DNA of 47,482 nucleotides, taken from contig PWUB01000355.1 of NCBI GenBank assembly GCA_003563755.1, positions 1 through 47,482 on the forward strand, in the 5' to 3' direction. This stretch comes from Clostridia bacterium (GTDB lineage: Bacteria > Bacillota_E > SLMV01 > PUMD01). The notes under the pieces are model-generated. The model made no database searches. It saw only the letters and a list, made by a program, of their open reading frames with translations, and was not told the DNA's origin. This document shows, in pieces, positions 15,052 through 24,348 of this stretch (position 1 is the stretch's first letter; every line of letters starts with the position of its first letter). The translations under genes were made by a program, and so were the position numbers.

Positions 15052-15808
15052 CTTCCACCACCTCCCTTGCCAGCTCCGCGTAGACCTCCGCGCCGCGCGA
15101 GCTCGGATCATAATGGATAATGGGTTTGCCGTGCCCCGGTGCCTCGCTCAGCCGGACGTTGCGCGGGATGATGGTACCGAAAACCTTGTTCCTGAAATAC
15201 CTCTTGACCTCGTCGGCCACTTCGATGCTGAGGTTGGTACGCCCATCGAACATGGTGAGGAGCACCCCCACCACCTCGAGGTCCGGGTTGAGGTTCCGCT
15301 GTACCAGCCTGATACTGTTGAGGAGCTGGGTCAGCCCCTCGAGGGCGTAGTATTCGCACTGGATGGGGATCAACACTTCGCCCGCCGCCGCGAGGGCGTT
15401 CACCGTCAGTAGGCCGAGGCTCGGGGGGCAATCAATGATGAGATAATCGAATTCTCCGCGTATTGTCTTGATGGCGCGGCGCAGCCGCAGTTCCCGTGCC
15501 AACAGCGATACCAGCTCTATCTCTGCTCCGGCAAGATCAATCGTAGACGGGACGATCCTGAGGTTCTTCATCACCGTGGCGCGCACGACCCGTCGGACGG
15601 GCACCTCTTCTATCAGCACATCGTAAATGCTCTCGTTCAGGTTCTGCCTCTGCACGCCGAGTCCGCTGGTCGTGTTGCCCTGGGGGTCGATGTCCACCAG
15701 CAGGACACTCTTACCCTGCTGCTCGGAGAGACAGGCCGCCAGGTTGATGGCGGTGGTCGTCTTCCCCACTCCACCCTTCTGATTCGCTATTGCAATGACC
15801 CTGCCCAC
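15041..15808 (-). CDS. parA: ParA-type partition ATPase (Soj)
   Basis: A 255-residue ParA with the deviant Walker A KGGVGKTTTAIN (residues 10-21), Walker A' DIDPQGNTTSGLG and Walker B LIIDCPPSLGLLTVNAL. In spore formers Soj helps segregate origins and also regulates DnaA. A short N-terminus (GRVIAIANQ) without HTH identifies the chromosomal Soj class. GTG start with GGGAG eight bases upstream. It is coupled to parB by overlap and lies downstream of noc. Confidence 0.96.
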   Translation of the reverse strand: MGRVIAIANQKGGVGKTTTAINLAACLSEQQGKSVLLVDIDPQGNTTSGLGVQRQNLNESIYDVLIEEVPVRRVVRATVMKNLRIVPSTIDLAGAEIELVSLLARELRLRRAIKTIRGEFDYLIIDCPPSLGLLTVNALAAAGEVLIPIQCEYYALEGLTQLLNSIRLVQRNLNPDLEVVGVLLTMFDGRTNLSIEVADEVKRYFRNKVFGTIIPRNVRLSEAPGHGKPIIHYDPSSRGAEVYAELAREVVEGGA

Positions 15809-15847
15809 CGGTCCCTCTCCCTCCGCTCAATCCTCAAACCGAAGGCA

Positions 15848-16732
15848 TCATCCCTGCGCGGGTTGGTCTTCTGCAGCGGCGCTCTCCTGTGCTCCCTTTG
15901 CCACCAGAATAGTAACTTCGTAATGATCTCCCCGGTCTGTTCTGGTCATGTCAACCTTCAGACCCGACTCGTTCATCGCGGCTACTGCCTGATCCAGGCC
16001 GTTCAGAAAGATCCGCACGTCCCTGATGATCCCCTGCATGCGGGCCTGCCGGCGGGGCTGTTGGCCCCTCAGCGTACGGTCCACCAGCTTCTCGGTCTCC
16101 CTGACCGACAGACCGTCCTTCACTGCGCGCGAAAGGACCGAGGCCTGAATGGAAGAGTCCGGGAGACGGAGCAGTGCTCTCGCGTGCCGCTCGCTGACTC
16201 CGGCTCGGCGAACCTCCTCCAGGATATCCTCGTCAAGGCTCAGTAAGCGCAGCTTGTTGGAGATCGTGGACTGCTTCAGACCCAGATCCTGCGCCAGCTG
16301 TTCCTGGGTGAGTTCAAACTCCTTGAGGATCCGCCTGAAGGCCAGGGCCTCCTCGATGAAGTGCAGATCCTGCCTCTGCATGTTCTCGGTCAGGGCCATG
16401 AGGGCCACATCGCGGTCGTCCGCCACCCGCACCACGGCCATCACCGATTCGTGTCCCAGCATTCGGCACGCACGGAGCCGACGCTCCCCAACCACCAGCT
16501 GATAAGCCTCGTCTTCTCCGGGAACCTCCCGAACCACGACTGGTTCGATCAGGCCCACCCGCTGTATTGAGGCAGCGAGGTCCTGCAGCTCTTCCTCGTT
16601 GAACTCCGTACGCGGTTGATACGGACTGCCGGAGACCCGGTCCACAGGAATGACGCGGATCTGCATCCCGGCCGTCTCCTCTCCCCTTGACTCCCCCGAA
16701 AAGGTCCTGTGCCACCAGTTCCGGATCATCAT
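15848..16732 (-). CDS. noc: nucleoid occlusion protein Noc (ParB paralogue)
   Basis: A 294-residue ParB/Noc family CTPase. Motifs are SPYQPRTEF, VVGERRLRACRMLG, LTENMQRQDLHFIEEALAF and the HTH LTQEQLAQDLGLKQSTISNKLRLL. The C-terminal region (DVRIFLNGLDQAVAAMNESG) is the Noc-type dimer domain. Start is ATG 16732 with GGGGAGGGG close upstream, giving an N-terminus MMIRNWWHRTF that looks like the amphipathic membrane-binding helix of Noc. A start at 16807 would bury it. Noc blocks septum formation over DNA. It is transcribed after hisIE and before parA. Confidence 0.88.
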   Translation of the reverse strand: MMIRNWWHRTFSGESRGEETAGMQIRVIPVDRVSGSPYQPRTEFNEEELQDLAASIQRVGLIEPVVVREVPGEDEAYQLVVGERRLRACRMLGHESVMAVVRVADDRDVALMALTENMQRQDLHFIEEALAFRRILKEFELTQEQLAQDLGLKQSTISNKLRLLSLDEDILEEVRRAGVSERHARALLRLPDSSIQASVLSRAVKDGLSVRETEKLVDRTLRGQQPRRQARMQGIIRDVRIFLNGLDQAVAAMNESGLKVDMTRTDRGDHYEVTILVAKGAQESAAAEDQPAQG

Positions 16733-16790
16733 CGTCCCCTCCCCTTCTTTCGATTCCCCAAGGAGGTGGCACTTTCCTGCCGGCCGGGTA

Positions 16791-17429
16791 TCAGGTTGGT
16801 GACTCACGCCTCGCCCTCAGCTCGGATAGCACCTCCCCCACGTCGCAGTCGTACCTCGCCAGCAGGACCAGGCAGTGAAACCACAGGTCCGCCATTTCCG
16901 GGGCGAGCTGCCCTGCCTCACCCATCGCTGCCAGCAGGACCTCCGTCGCCTCCTCGGAAACCTTGCGCAGGCTGAGCTGCTCATCCCCGAGCAGTCGAAG
17001 CACGTATGAGCCCTCCGGGGCGCCCTGTTTCCGGGCCTCGATGATGTCCACCAGTTCTCCGAGTACCGCCCAGTCCCTCGCTGCAGGGGGTTCCCCTCTC
17101 CCCCACAGCCTCCTGTGAAAGCAGCTGTCCTCGCCGGTGTGACATGCCGGACCCTCCGCAATGACCCGGTAGATCACCGCGTCGCCGTCGCAGTCGAGGA
17201 GGATCTCTTGCACCGCCTGGCGGTTCCCCGATGTACCACCCTTCTCCCAGAGTTCCTCCCGGCTGCGGCTGTAGTAGTGAGCCACGCCCGTAGCCGCCGT
17301 ACTCCTCAGTGCGCACCGATCCGCGTACGCCAGCATCAGCACACGCCCCTCGCGACAGTCCTGTGCGATCACGGGGACGAGCCCCGCCTGATCGAATGTC
17401 ACCGCATCTAAGTCCATGTCCGCGCTCAC
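16791..17429 (-). CDS. hisI: phosphoribosyl-AMP cyclohydrolase / phosphoribosyl-ATP pyrophosphatase (HisIE)
   Basis: A 212-residue bifunctional HisIE for steps 2 and 3 of histidine synthesis. The N-terminal HisI domain (about 1-110) has [43 protein letters not shown] and Cys ligands in [14 protein letters not shown]. The C-terminal HisE domain (about 120-205) has [15 protein letters not shown] and [14 protein letters not shown] start at 17429 overlaps the hisF stop (GTGA). It is the last his gene and the noc gene begins 59 bases further on. Confidence 0.95.
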   Translation of the reverse strand: MSADMDLDAVTFDQAGLVPVIAQDCREGRVLMLAYADRCALRSTAATGVAHYYSRSREELWEKGGTSGNRQAVQEILLDCDGDAVIYRVIAEGPACHTGEDSCFHRRLWGRGEPPAARDWAVLGELVDIIEARKQGAPEGSYVLRLLGDEQLSLRKVSEEATEVLLAAMGEAGQLAPEMADLWFHCLVLLARYDCDVGEVLSELRARRESPT

Positions 17430-18190
17430 AGCCGCATCTCCACTCCCTGGCGTGCTAATTCTCTCTTCACCTCCATGATGCTCCACTCTCCATAGTGGAA
17501 TATGGAAGCGGCCAGGGCGCCATCCGCTCCGGCTTGAAAGGCCTCGAGCATGTCTGCGGGGCCACCCGCCCCCCCGGAGGCGATCAACGGTACCCTCACT
17601 CTCTCACCCAGGCAGCGCAGAAGGTCCACATCGTATCCACTGACCGTGCCATCCCGGTCCATGCTGGTGACCAGCAGTTCGCCGGCACCCAGCGAAACAA
17701 CCTCCTCCGCCCAATCCAGGACATCCAGGCCCGTTTTCTGCGTCCCGCCGTGGGTGAACACCTCCCAGGCAGGCTCATCCCCGTTTCCCGTTCTCCCCGC
17801 GTCGATGGCCACGACGATGCACTGGGACCCGTACCTCGCCGACGAGCGCTGCACTATCGATGAATCCCTGACGGCGGCAGTGTTGATGGAGACCTTGTCG
17901 GCCCCGGCACGCAGCACAGCTCCTACGTGGCTCTCGTCGCCGATGCCCCCTCCCACGGTGAGTGGAATGAAGACTCTCTCCGCCACCGCCCTGACCCACT
18001 CCAACATCGTCTCACGACCCTCCAGCGAGGCCGATATGTCCAGAAACACCAGTTCATCAGCACCCTCGCGTGAATAAGCTTCACCCAGCTGCACGGGATC
18101 GCCCGCATCGCGCAGGTCAACAAAGTTGACTCCCTTCACCACCCGTCCCCCGGCCACATCCAGGCACGGAATTATCCTCTTGGCCAGCAA
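17426..18190 (-). CDS. hisF: imidazole glycerol phosphate synthase cyclase subunit HisF
   Basis: A 254-residue TIM barrel that turns PRFAR plus ammonia (from HisH) into IGP and AICAR. It starts [22 protein letters not shown]. Phosphate sites include [10 protein letters not shown] (about 80-89) and LIASGGAGG (about 220-228), with catalytic Asp in CLDV (residue 10 or 11) and SMDRDGT. TTG start with GGGAG nine bases upstream, six bases after hisA. Confidence 0.97.
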   Translation of the reverse strand: MLAKRIIPCLDVAGGRVVKGVNFVDLRDAGDPVQLGEAYSREGADELVFLDISASLEGRETMLEWVRAVAERVFIPLTVGGGIGDESHVGAVLRAGADKVSINTAAVRDSSIVQRSSARYGSQCIVVAIDAGRTGNGDEPAWEVFTHGGTQKTGLDVLDWAEEVVSLGAGELLVTSMDRDGTVSGYDVDLLRCLGERVRVPLIASGGAGGPADMLEAFQAGADGALAASIFHYGEWSIMEVKRELARQGVEMRL

Positions 18191-18196
18191 CGACTC

Positions 18197-18931
18197 TCAC
18201 TCCCTCCGCCCATATCGTCCCAACACCCGCTGGGGATCCATGCCTCCGTCGTAAAGAGCCCGCCCGACTATCACGCCCTCCAGTCGGGGCCAGCAGCGGC
18301 TGAACTCCTCCAACCCCTCGAGATCCCTCACCCCGCCGACGCCCCCGGAAGCTATCACCCTCAGCCCGCTGCGGAGGGGATCTCGCAGCGCCTCCAGGGA
18401 CGGGCCTTGAAGCATCCCGTCGCGGTCGATATCCGTCACCACCACGCGAAAGACACCCACTTCCACCAGGTGACAGCAGAACTCACGTGCTGCCAGCTGC
18501 AGCTGGCGCTGCCAGCCCTCGACAGCGACCAGTCCCTGCCGGCAGTCGACGCCCACCACCACCCTGTCTCCGAACTCGTCGACCATGCGCCGCAGCAGCT
18601 GCTCATCTTCGACCGCCGCGGTGCCGAGCACCACCCGCTCAACCCCGGCCTCCAGCAGTCCTCGCGCTCGCGGGTAGGAGCGGATGCCGCCACCGACCTG
18701 CAGGGGCATCCCCTCGGCCGCCATCTGCTCGATCAACTCTACATTCTGCGAGCTCCCCGTGCGGGCGCCGTCCAGGTCCACCACGTGCACCAGGCTGGCT
18801 CCCAGCGAGACCCACCGCCTCGCCGTGCCCGCCGGATCCTCTGAAAACACCGTCTCTCGCTCGAAGCGCCCGCGCTCGAGCCGCACGCACAACCCGCCGC
18901 GGATGTCCACCGCTGGATATACCTCGATCAT
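18197..18931 (-). CDS. hisA: ProFAR isomerase HisA
   Basis: A 244-residue TIM-barrel isomerase that opens the ribose of ProFAR to PRFAR. Motifs are [56 protein letters not shown] and [14 protein letters not shown]. The half-barrel repeat with HisF is visible in the two phosphate loops. ATG overlaps the hisH stop (ATGA), so the two are translationally coupled. Confidence 0.97.
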   Translation of the reverse strand: MIEVYPAVDIRGGLCVRLERGRFERETVFSEDPAGTARRWVSLGASLVHVVDLDGARTGSSQNVELIEQMAAEGMPLQVGGGIRSYPRARGLLEAGVERVVLGTAAVEDEQLLRRMVDEFGDRVVVGVDCRQGLVAVEGWQRQLQLAAREFCCHLVEVGVFRVVVTDIDRDGMLQGPSLEALRDPLRSGLRVIASGGVGGVRDLEGLEEFSRCWPRLEGVIVGRALYDGGMDPQRVLGRYGRRE

Positions 18932-19548
18932 GCGGCTTCACTCACCCTTCGGGCGAAGTTCAAAAGGACCCGCAGCCCGGAGCCGCCACTCTTTTCCGGG
19001 TGAAACTGCGTCCCATAGAGAGGGTGCTCCTCGACGACGCTGGTGAAAGATGTGCCTCCGTACTCGGTAACAGCACGAGCCACACCGCTGCTCCCGGGCA
19101 GGTAGTATGAATGGGCGAAGTACAGGTAGGGGTTGTCCAACCCGTCCATCAGGATGCTGCCACCACGGCTGTGCACGGTGTTCCAGCCCATGTGGGGCAC
19201 CTTCACTCCCCGGGGGAACCGGACCAGCCGACCCGGAAGAAGGGACAGCCCACCCGATGGCCCGTCGACACCGGTCTCCTCGCTGCCGGCGAACAGCATC
19301 TGCATTCCCAGGCATATGCCCAACAGGGGAACGCCTCTTTCGGGACACTCCTCCAGGACCTCCCTGAGACCAAGCGCGTCGAGGGCAGACGCACCCTCGG
19401 TGAAGGAGCCCACCCCGGGGAGTATCACTCCCCCCGCGCCCATCACCACCTCGGGATCGGATGTCACCACGCTGCCGATGCCCAGCTGACAGAGGGCGTT
19501 GTGGACACTGTGTACATTGTTCAGGCCATAATCCACTACGGCCAACAT
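18928..19548 (-). CDS. hisH: imidazole glycerol phosphate synthase glutaminase subunit HisH
   Basis: A 206-residue class I glutamine amidotransferase that supplies ammonia to HisF. The catalytic Cys is in LLGICLGMQMLF (about residue 78) and the His/Glu pair in LYGTQFHPEKSGGSGL (about 185). The oxyanion region is GVILPGVGSFTEG. Start ATG overlaps the hisB stop (TGATG). Normal length and complete triad. Confidence 0.97.
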   Translation of the reverse strand: MLAVVDYGLNNVHSVHNALCQLGIGSVVTSDPEVVMGAGGVILPGVGSFTEGASALDALGLREVLEECPERGVPLLGICLGMQMLFAGSEETGVDGPSGGLSLLPGRLVRFPRGVKVPHMGWNTVHSRGGSILMDGLDNPYLYFAHSYYLPGSSGVARAVTEYGGTSFTSVVEEHPLYGTQFHPEKSGGSGLRVLLNFARRVSEAA

Positions 19549-20135
19549 CAGCCGATGACCCCCTTTGTCGAGGGGATAGTGTCCGCCTCATCGAGGCTTA
19601 CAGCCACCCTGAGCGCCCTTCCTACCGCCTTGAAGGCGGCCTCCGATATGTGATGCGCATTAACTCCCGCATCCTGTCGAAGATGAAGGGTTATCCCGGC
19701 GTTGGTGCACATCGCGCGGAAAAACTCGGGCAGAAGATCGGTGTGGAAAGCACCGAACCGCCGCTCGGGAGGTGCCATCTCATATCCCAGGAACGCCCTT
19801 CCGCCCACATCCACGAAGGCAGCAACCAGGGCCTCGTCCATGGGCACAAAGGCGTGGCCGAACCGGGTAATGCCTTCTCCTCTGCCTACAGCCTGGGCCA
19901 GGGCCGTTCCGAGGACCAGGCCCACGTCTTCCACGAGGTGGTGCCCGCCGACCTCCAGGTCGCCCCTTGCCGTCAAGTCCAACCCGAAGCCAGCATGAAA
20001 GGTCATTGCCGACAGCATGTGATCGAAGAAGGGCAGTCCCGAATCACACCTGGCATCCCGCCTTGTGTCCAGCTCAAGCCTAACGCTGACCTCCGTCTCG
20101 TCAGTGCACCTCTGGGCCCGTCCGATCCTCGGCAT
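19548..20135 (-). CDS. hisB: imidazoleglycerol-phosphate dehydratase HisB
   Basis: A 195-residue single-domain dehydratase (step 6). Manganese-site motifs are LPFFDHMLSAMTFHAGFGL, GGHHLVEDVGLVLG and the second repeat FFRAMCTNAGITLHL with NAHHISEAAFKAVGRAL. There is no N-terminal histidinol-phosphatase domain, so that activity must come from another gene. It overlaps hisH and is one base from hisC. Confidence 0.96.
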   Translation of the reverse strand: MPRIGRAQRCTDETEVSVRLELDTRRDARCDSGLPFFDHMLSAMTFHAGFGLDLTARGDLEVGGHHLVEDVGLVLGTALAQAVGRGEGITRFGHAFVPMDEALVAAFVDVGGRAFLGYEMAPPERRFGAFHTDLLPEFFRAMCTNAGITLHLRQDAGVNAHHISEAAFKAVGRALRVAVSLDEADTIPSTKGVIG

Positions 20136-20136
20136 A

Positions 20137-21144
20137 TCACCGTGCCTCCTCCTGGATGGATTCCAATTCGTTGATCAGCCGGCGGTTGGAGTCAAATGCT
20201 CCGACGGAGACGCGCAGATACTCCGGCATATAGGTGAAATGGCGGACCATTATGCCTCTATCATAGAGCAAGAGCTCGAGATCCCCGGCAGCCATGCCGT
20301 AAAGGTCGGGGCACACCCGGATCAAGAAGAAGTTCGTAACGGTCGGCAGCGCCTGCAGCCCCGCGATGGAGTCTACCTGCGACATGAGTTCGCCCCGGGC
20401 CCCCAGGAGCCGCTTCACGGTTTCCAGCTGGGCCGAGGCGTTCTCCACCACCACGCTGCCGCTAACCTGGGCCGCCGCGCTGAGATTATAGGGCTGTCGA
20501 ACATTCTCCACCCCTTGTAGGGTCTGTGGATCACCCATGATGTAACCGACGCGCATGGCCGCCAGTCCGAAGGCCTTGGACAAGGTGCGGACTACGAGGA
20601 CCCGGGGATCCCGGGCGGTGAGAGGGAGGTGGGTGTGTCCGCCGAACTCGTAGTAGGCCTCGTCCATCACCACCAGGCACGCCTCCGAGTCCAGGATCCT
20701 CTGCACCTCCCCAGAACCGAAGTAGTTTCCGGTCGGGTTGTTGGGCCAGCACACGAAGACCGCCGATGGGGACTCTGCGGCAGCGGCAGCGATCTCTTCT
20801 CCCCGCAGGGAAAAACCCTCTCCCAACGGCACCTCTTTCACCGCCAGGCCGGCCACCTCCGCTGATTTTGCATACATCCCGAAGGTGGGGGTGGCCACAA
20901 TCACCTGTTCCAGGTGCCTCCGGAAGGCCAAGAGCATCATCTGCAAGAGCTCATCGGATCCGTTTCCCACCAGGATCCTGTCAACATCCGTACGGTTGTA
21001 GCGGGCGAGGGCCCGCCGCAGTCTCAGCGCGTCAGCGTCCGGGTAGAACCCGGGGTGCACCCGGCGCAGCTCTTCGTGCAGCTGAGTTCGCAGCGGCTCG
21101 ATCACTCCATAAGGATTCTCGTTGGATTGAAGCCTCAGCATCAC
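20137..21144 (-). CDS. hisC: histidinol-phosphate aminotransferase HisC
   Basis: A 335-residue PLP-dependent fold-type I aminotransferase (step 7). Motifs are LQSNENPYG at the very start, VGNGSDELLQMMLLAF, NNPTGN, and VVRTLSKAFGLAAMRVGY with the PLP Lys in SKAFGLA. The family usually has 20-30 residues before SNENP, so this copy has a short N-terminus, set by the GTG/ATG start that overlaps the hisD stop. C-terminal R.SVGAF is present. Confidence 0.95.
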   Translation of the reverse strand: MMLRLQSNENPYGVIEPLRTQLHEELRRVHPGFYPDADALRLRRALARYNRTDVDRILVGNGSDELLQMMLLAFRRHLEQVIVATPTFGMYAKSAEVAGLAVKEVPLGEGFSLRGEEIAAAAAESPSAVFVCWPNNPTGNYFGSGEVQRILDSEACLVVMDEAYYEFGGHTHLPLTARDPRVLVVRTLSKAFGLAAMRVGYIMGDPQTLQGVENVRQPYNLSAAAQVSGSVVVENASAQLETVKRLLGARGELMSQVDSIAGLQALPTVTNFFLIRVCPDLYGMAAGDLELLLYDRGIMVRHFTYMPEYLRVSVGAFDSNRRLINELESIQEEAR

Positions 21145-22424
21145 TCCTCCCTCCTGATCGATACCGCCCGGGCATGACCTGCCAGCCCCTCTGCCTTCGC
21201 AAAGGTCTCCGTCGCCACCGCCAGGTCCTCGAAGCCCTCCCCGGACAACATGAGCACGTTTGACCGCTTGAGGAAGGACTCCACCCCCAGGGGGGATGCA
21301 AAGCGCGCCGTTCCTCCCGTGGGAAGAACGTGGTTGAGCCCCGAGGTGTAGTCGCCGAAAGAGGGGGCTGAGAGGCCGCCGAGGAAGACGGCACCGGCGT
21401 TTTGGACCTTATCAAGCCTCGCGAGTGGTTCCTGCATCTGTACGCTGAGATGTTCGGGCGCCATGACGTCGAGCAGCCGCCACAGTACGTCCTCCTCGGC
21501 AACGACCGCCGCTGATCTGTGCTGCAGTGACTGACTGGCGATCTCCAGCCGCTGCATCCGCGGAAGCTCGCGCTCGATTTCGTCACGAACCGCCCTGTAG
21601 ATCTCGCGGCAAACGGTCAACAGAAAGACCCGCGCCTCGGGATCGTGCTCTGCCTGCGCCAGCAGGTCTGCGGCCACCACCGCGGGATCCGCCGTGCAGT
21701 CACAGAGCACTGCCAGCTCCGTGGGACCGGCGAGAGAATCGATATCCACCGTCCCGTACACCAGCCTCTTCGCGGCCGTAACGTAGACGTTTCCGGGACC
21801 AGCGATCATATCGACCGGCGGCACCGTCTCCGTCCCGAAGGCCATGGCGGCGATCGCCTGGGCGCCGCCTATCCTGAACACCCGGTGAATTCCGAGAAGA
21901 TCCGCGGCCGCGAGTACGGCGGGGCTCAGCGATCCTTCACGGTCCGGCGGAGAGCACACCAGGATTTCCTCGACACCGGCAGTCTGCGCCGGTACAGCCG
22001 TCATGAGCAGTGATGACGGGTACGCGGCCCTGCCACCCGGTATGTAGAGTCCCACCCGCCGGAGAGGGGTAACTCTCTGGCCTACCAGGGTGCCGTCACC
22101 TCGCAGGTGCCACCAGCTCTTCGATATCTCCCGCTCGTGGAAGTCACGCAGGTTAAAGACCGCTTTCTGCATGGCAGAAACCAGCTCCGGAGGGACCATC
22201 TCCCGCGCCCGCGAGATCTCTTCACGCCCCACGGGTACCTGTTCTGCTGATAGTCTCACTCCGTCGAACATCCCCCCGTACGCCGTCACAGCCGCATCCC
22301 CGTCAGTGCGAACGCTCTCCAGTATCTCGCGGACCCGCTCCTCCAGAGCGAGATCCCAGGGCTGGCTGCGTCCCGGTCCCCCCAGGCGCTCCATCAGTTC
22401 CTCAGCATCGTGAAGAGTCAACAT
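21141..22424 (-). CDS. hisD: histidinol dehydrogenase HisD
   Basis: A 427-residue zinc enzyme that oxidises histidinol to histidine in two NAD-dependent steps. Motifs are GLYIPGGRAAYPSSLLMTAVPAQTAGV, IHRVFRIGGAQAIAAMAFGT, DMIAGPGNVYVTAAKRLVYG, AEHDPEA and the C-terminal NHVLPTGGTARFASPLGV with zinc-ligand His residues. ATG start after GGGGGGATG, overlapping hisG by 23 bases. Full length. Confidence 0.97.
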   Translation of the reverse strand: MLTLHDAEELMERLGGPGRSQPWDLALEERVREILESVRTDGDAAVTAYGGMFDGVRLSAEQVPVGREEISRAREMVPPELVSAMQKAVFNLRDFHEREISKSWWHLRGDGTLVGQRVTPLRRVGLYIPGGRAAYPSSLLMTAVPAQTAGVEEILVCSPPDREGSLSPAVLAAADLLGIHRVFRIGGAQAIAAMAFGTETVPPVDMIAGPGNVYVTAAKRLVYGTVDIDSLAGPTELAVLCDCTADPAVVAADLLAQAEHDPEARVFLLTVCREIYRAVRDEIERELPRMQRLEIASQSLQHRSAAVVAEEDVLWRLLDVMAPEHLSVQMQEPLARLDKVQNAGAVFLGGLSAPSFGDYTSGLNHVLPTGGTARFASPLGVESFLKRSNVLMLSGEGFEDLAVATETFAKAEGLAGHARAVSIRREE

Positions 22425-23124
22425 CGCCGACCATCCCCCCGGATCCTCTCCCCTCGCGCAGGGGCCTGAGCATGCTCTGCACCTGCGCCTTCACCTTCAT
22501 GCTCACGGGATTCACCACCAGCCTCGCCGTGATGTCGGATATGTGTTCCACTTCAACCAGCCCGTTGGCCTTCAGGGTGCCACCGGTGGCAACCAGGTCC
22601 ACGATCGCATCCGCCAGTCCGACCAGCGGCGCCAGTTCCACGCTGCCCCGCAGAGCTATGACCCTCGCCGCTATCTGAGCCTGTTCGAAGTGACGGCGCG
22701 CCGTCCTGGGGTACTTGGTGGCAACGCGCAGCACGGCTCCAGTACCGCGGTAGAAATCCTCGGCGCGCTCATACGGGGCGACGGACTCCCCCGGCGCGGC
22801 CACTGCCAGGTGGCACCCTCCGAACTCGAGATCGTACAGCTCGTAGACCTCACCCTGGTCCTCCATCAAAGTGTCCTTGCCCACGATTCCCATATCTGCC
22901 ACGCCCTCGGCCACGTAGGTGACCACGTCGGAGGGCCGCACCAGCAGATACCGGAGGCGTCCATCCGCGGAGCACACGCAAAGCCTGCGGCCGGCATCGT
23001 CGAGGACCCCCACGTCCTGCTGCATCGTCCTCCGGAGGAAGCGAACGGCGGGGCCGTACAGCCGCCCCTTGGGCAGCGCCACGGTGATAGCCCCGGCTCC
23101 GGTACGGCCGAGTATCGTCGACAT
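22402..23124 (-). CDS. hisG: ATP phosphoribosyltransferase catalytic subunit, short form HisG
   Basis: A 240-residue short-form HisG, the first committed step (ATP + PRPP). It has no C-terminal regulatory domain, so it needs HisZ, which lies directly upstream. Motifs are TVALPKGRLYGPAVRFLRR, VADMGIVGKDTL, and the PRPP loop GSVELAPLVGLADAIVDLVATGGTLKANGL. The last 25 residues or so are extra and overlap hisD. ATG start after GGGAGGAGAG. Confidence 0.96.
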   Translation of the reverse strand: MSTILGRTGAGAITVALPKGRLYGPAVRFLRRTMQQDVGVLDDAGRRLCVCSADGRLRYLLVRPSDVVTYVAEGVADMGIVGKDTLMEDQGEVYELYDLEFGGCHLAVAAPGESVAPYERAEDFYRGTGAVLRVATKYPRTARRHFEQAQIAARVIALRGSVELAPLVGLADAIVDLVATGGTLKANGLVEVEHISDITARLVVNPVSMKVKAQVQSMLRPLREGRGSGGMVGDVDSSRC

Positions 23125-23139
23125 TCGTCTCTCTCCTCC

Positions 23140-24297
23140 CTAACCCTGGCTGACCCCGTACCTGAGGCGGTTTCCTTCTCCCACGATCAGTACCTGTTCG
23201 AGCCCCATCTCCCTGGCCAGTCGGTGAGCGGCATCCTCCCGGGGGTCCTCTTCCTGCAGATGCACGGTCACCCGGAAGCCTCGACTGCGCAGCTGCCTCG
23301 CCAGGGCTACTGCCTCAGCTCGACTGCACCTGGATGCGGCGACCAGGCAGCCTATGCCCCCCGGGTTCGCCGACCCCCGGGCCCGGCCTGCCTCTCCCAC
23401 GGCCCCGAGGTCGAGGGCGAAACCGGTGGCCGCCTCGGGTTCACCGAAGGCACCGATCAACTCATCGTAGCGACCCCCTCCCCCCAGGAGGGCACCTCCG
23501 AGGGGGCAGTAGATCTCGAAGACAACCCCCGTGTAATAATCGAAATCCCGGGCCAGGGACACGTCCAGGCACAGGTGCTCACCGATATCGTACGCCTCGA
23601 GGGCTTCGACCACGGCGTCCAGTCTCTCGAGACCTTGTAAGTACACACCGAGGGAGGAAAGGGCACTGAGATCACCCCGTCCCCCGTACGGCACCAAGAG
23701 CTCCACCATGGCCTCAGCGGTGCTGTGATCGGAACAGCCCTCGAGGATCCTCTGGGTGGACACGAAGTCGCGCTGCACCAGGGCGTCGCGAAGATCCGCC
23801 GACTCCCGCGTCCCCAGGCCCAGCTGCACTGACAGCTCGTGCAAGAGCCCGTTGTGCCCCAGGTTGACCTGGAAGCTTTCCAGTCCAGCGGTCCTCACTG
23901 CCTCGCAGGCCAGGGCAATGACCTCCGCATCCCCGTCCGGACCGGCCACGCCGACGAGCTCGACCCCGGCCTGCCGGACCTCGCGGATACCCGAGGACGG
24001 GATCCTCCGAAAGGCCCGCCCGCAGTACGCGAGCCGTAGGGGGCGGGGCTTCACCCTCCACTGGGTTGCCGCCCCGTGGGCGATGGGTGCCGTCATGTCG
24101 GGGCGCAGCGCCAGCACGACGCCGTCACCGTCTATCAGCTTGCACGCCGACCCCGCAGCCGCGCTCCCCCGGCGCAGGGTGTCATAATCCATGAATACGG
24201 ACGCCTGCACTTCCCGGTAACCCCAGGACCACATGGTTTCTCGTACACTTTTCTCCACATTCCAGAGCTCATCCGCGTTCACCAGGCCACCGTCCAT
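23140..24297 (-). CDS. hisZ: ATP phosphoribosyltransferase regulatory subunit HisZ
   Basis: About 385 residues, a catalytically inactive histidyl-tRNA synthetase homologue that pairs with short HisG and gives histidine feedback. HisRS-like motifs are VFMDYDTLRRG, LALRPDMTAPIAH, RLAYCGRAFRR, REVRQAGVELVG, ARDFDYYTGVVFEIYCP and LLGGGGRYDELIGAFG. An anticodon-domain-like C-terminus is present in part. ATG 24297 has GGAGAGG eight bases upstream; GTG 24306 is too close to it. It is the first gene of the his operon. Confidence 0.94.
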   Translation of the reverse strand: MDGGLVNADELWNVEKSVRETMWSWGYREVQASVFMDYDTLRRGSAAAGSACKLIDGDGVVLALRPDMTAPIAHGAATQWRVKPRPLRLAYCGRAFRRIPSSGIREVRQAGVELVGVAGPDGDAEVIALACEAVRTAGLESFQVNLGHNGLLHELSVQLGLGTRESADLRDALVQRDFVSTQRILEGCSDHSTAEAMVELLVPYGGRGDLSALSSLGVYLQGLERLDAVVEALEAYDIGEHLCLDVSLARDFDYYTGVVFEIYCPLGGALLGGGGRYDELIGAFGEPEAATGFALDLGAVGEAGRARGSANPGGIGCLVAASRCSRAEAVALARQLRSRGFRVTVHLQEEDPREDAAHRLAREMGLEQVLIVGEGNRLRYGVSQG

Positions 24298-24323
24298 CGG
24301 CGCCACCTCTCCTTTGCTTCTTT

Positions 24324-24342
24324 AATGCGTTAATGACGCAAT
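24324..24342. promoter_or_regulatory. candidate operator of the his operon (yerC/HisR-type site)
   Basis: An inverted repeat AATGCGT - TAATG - ACGCAAT (TGCGT/ACGCA arms, 5-base centre). It spans the predicted transcription start of the his operon. A TrpR-family regulator gene lies next door upstream. Members of that family in Firmicutes have been proposed as histidine repressors (HisR), so this palindrome is the likely binding site. Confidence 0.6.
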
Positions 24343-24348
24343 GCCACC

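Noticed and set aside
15848..16732. A second ParB of plasmid origin
   Set aside because: Position next to parAB, Noc-like N-terminal helix and C-terminus fit chromosomal Noc; no mobile genes nearby.
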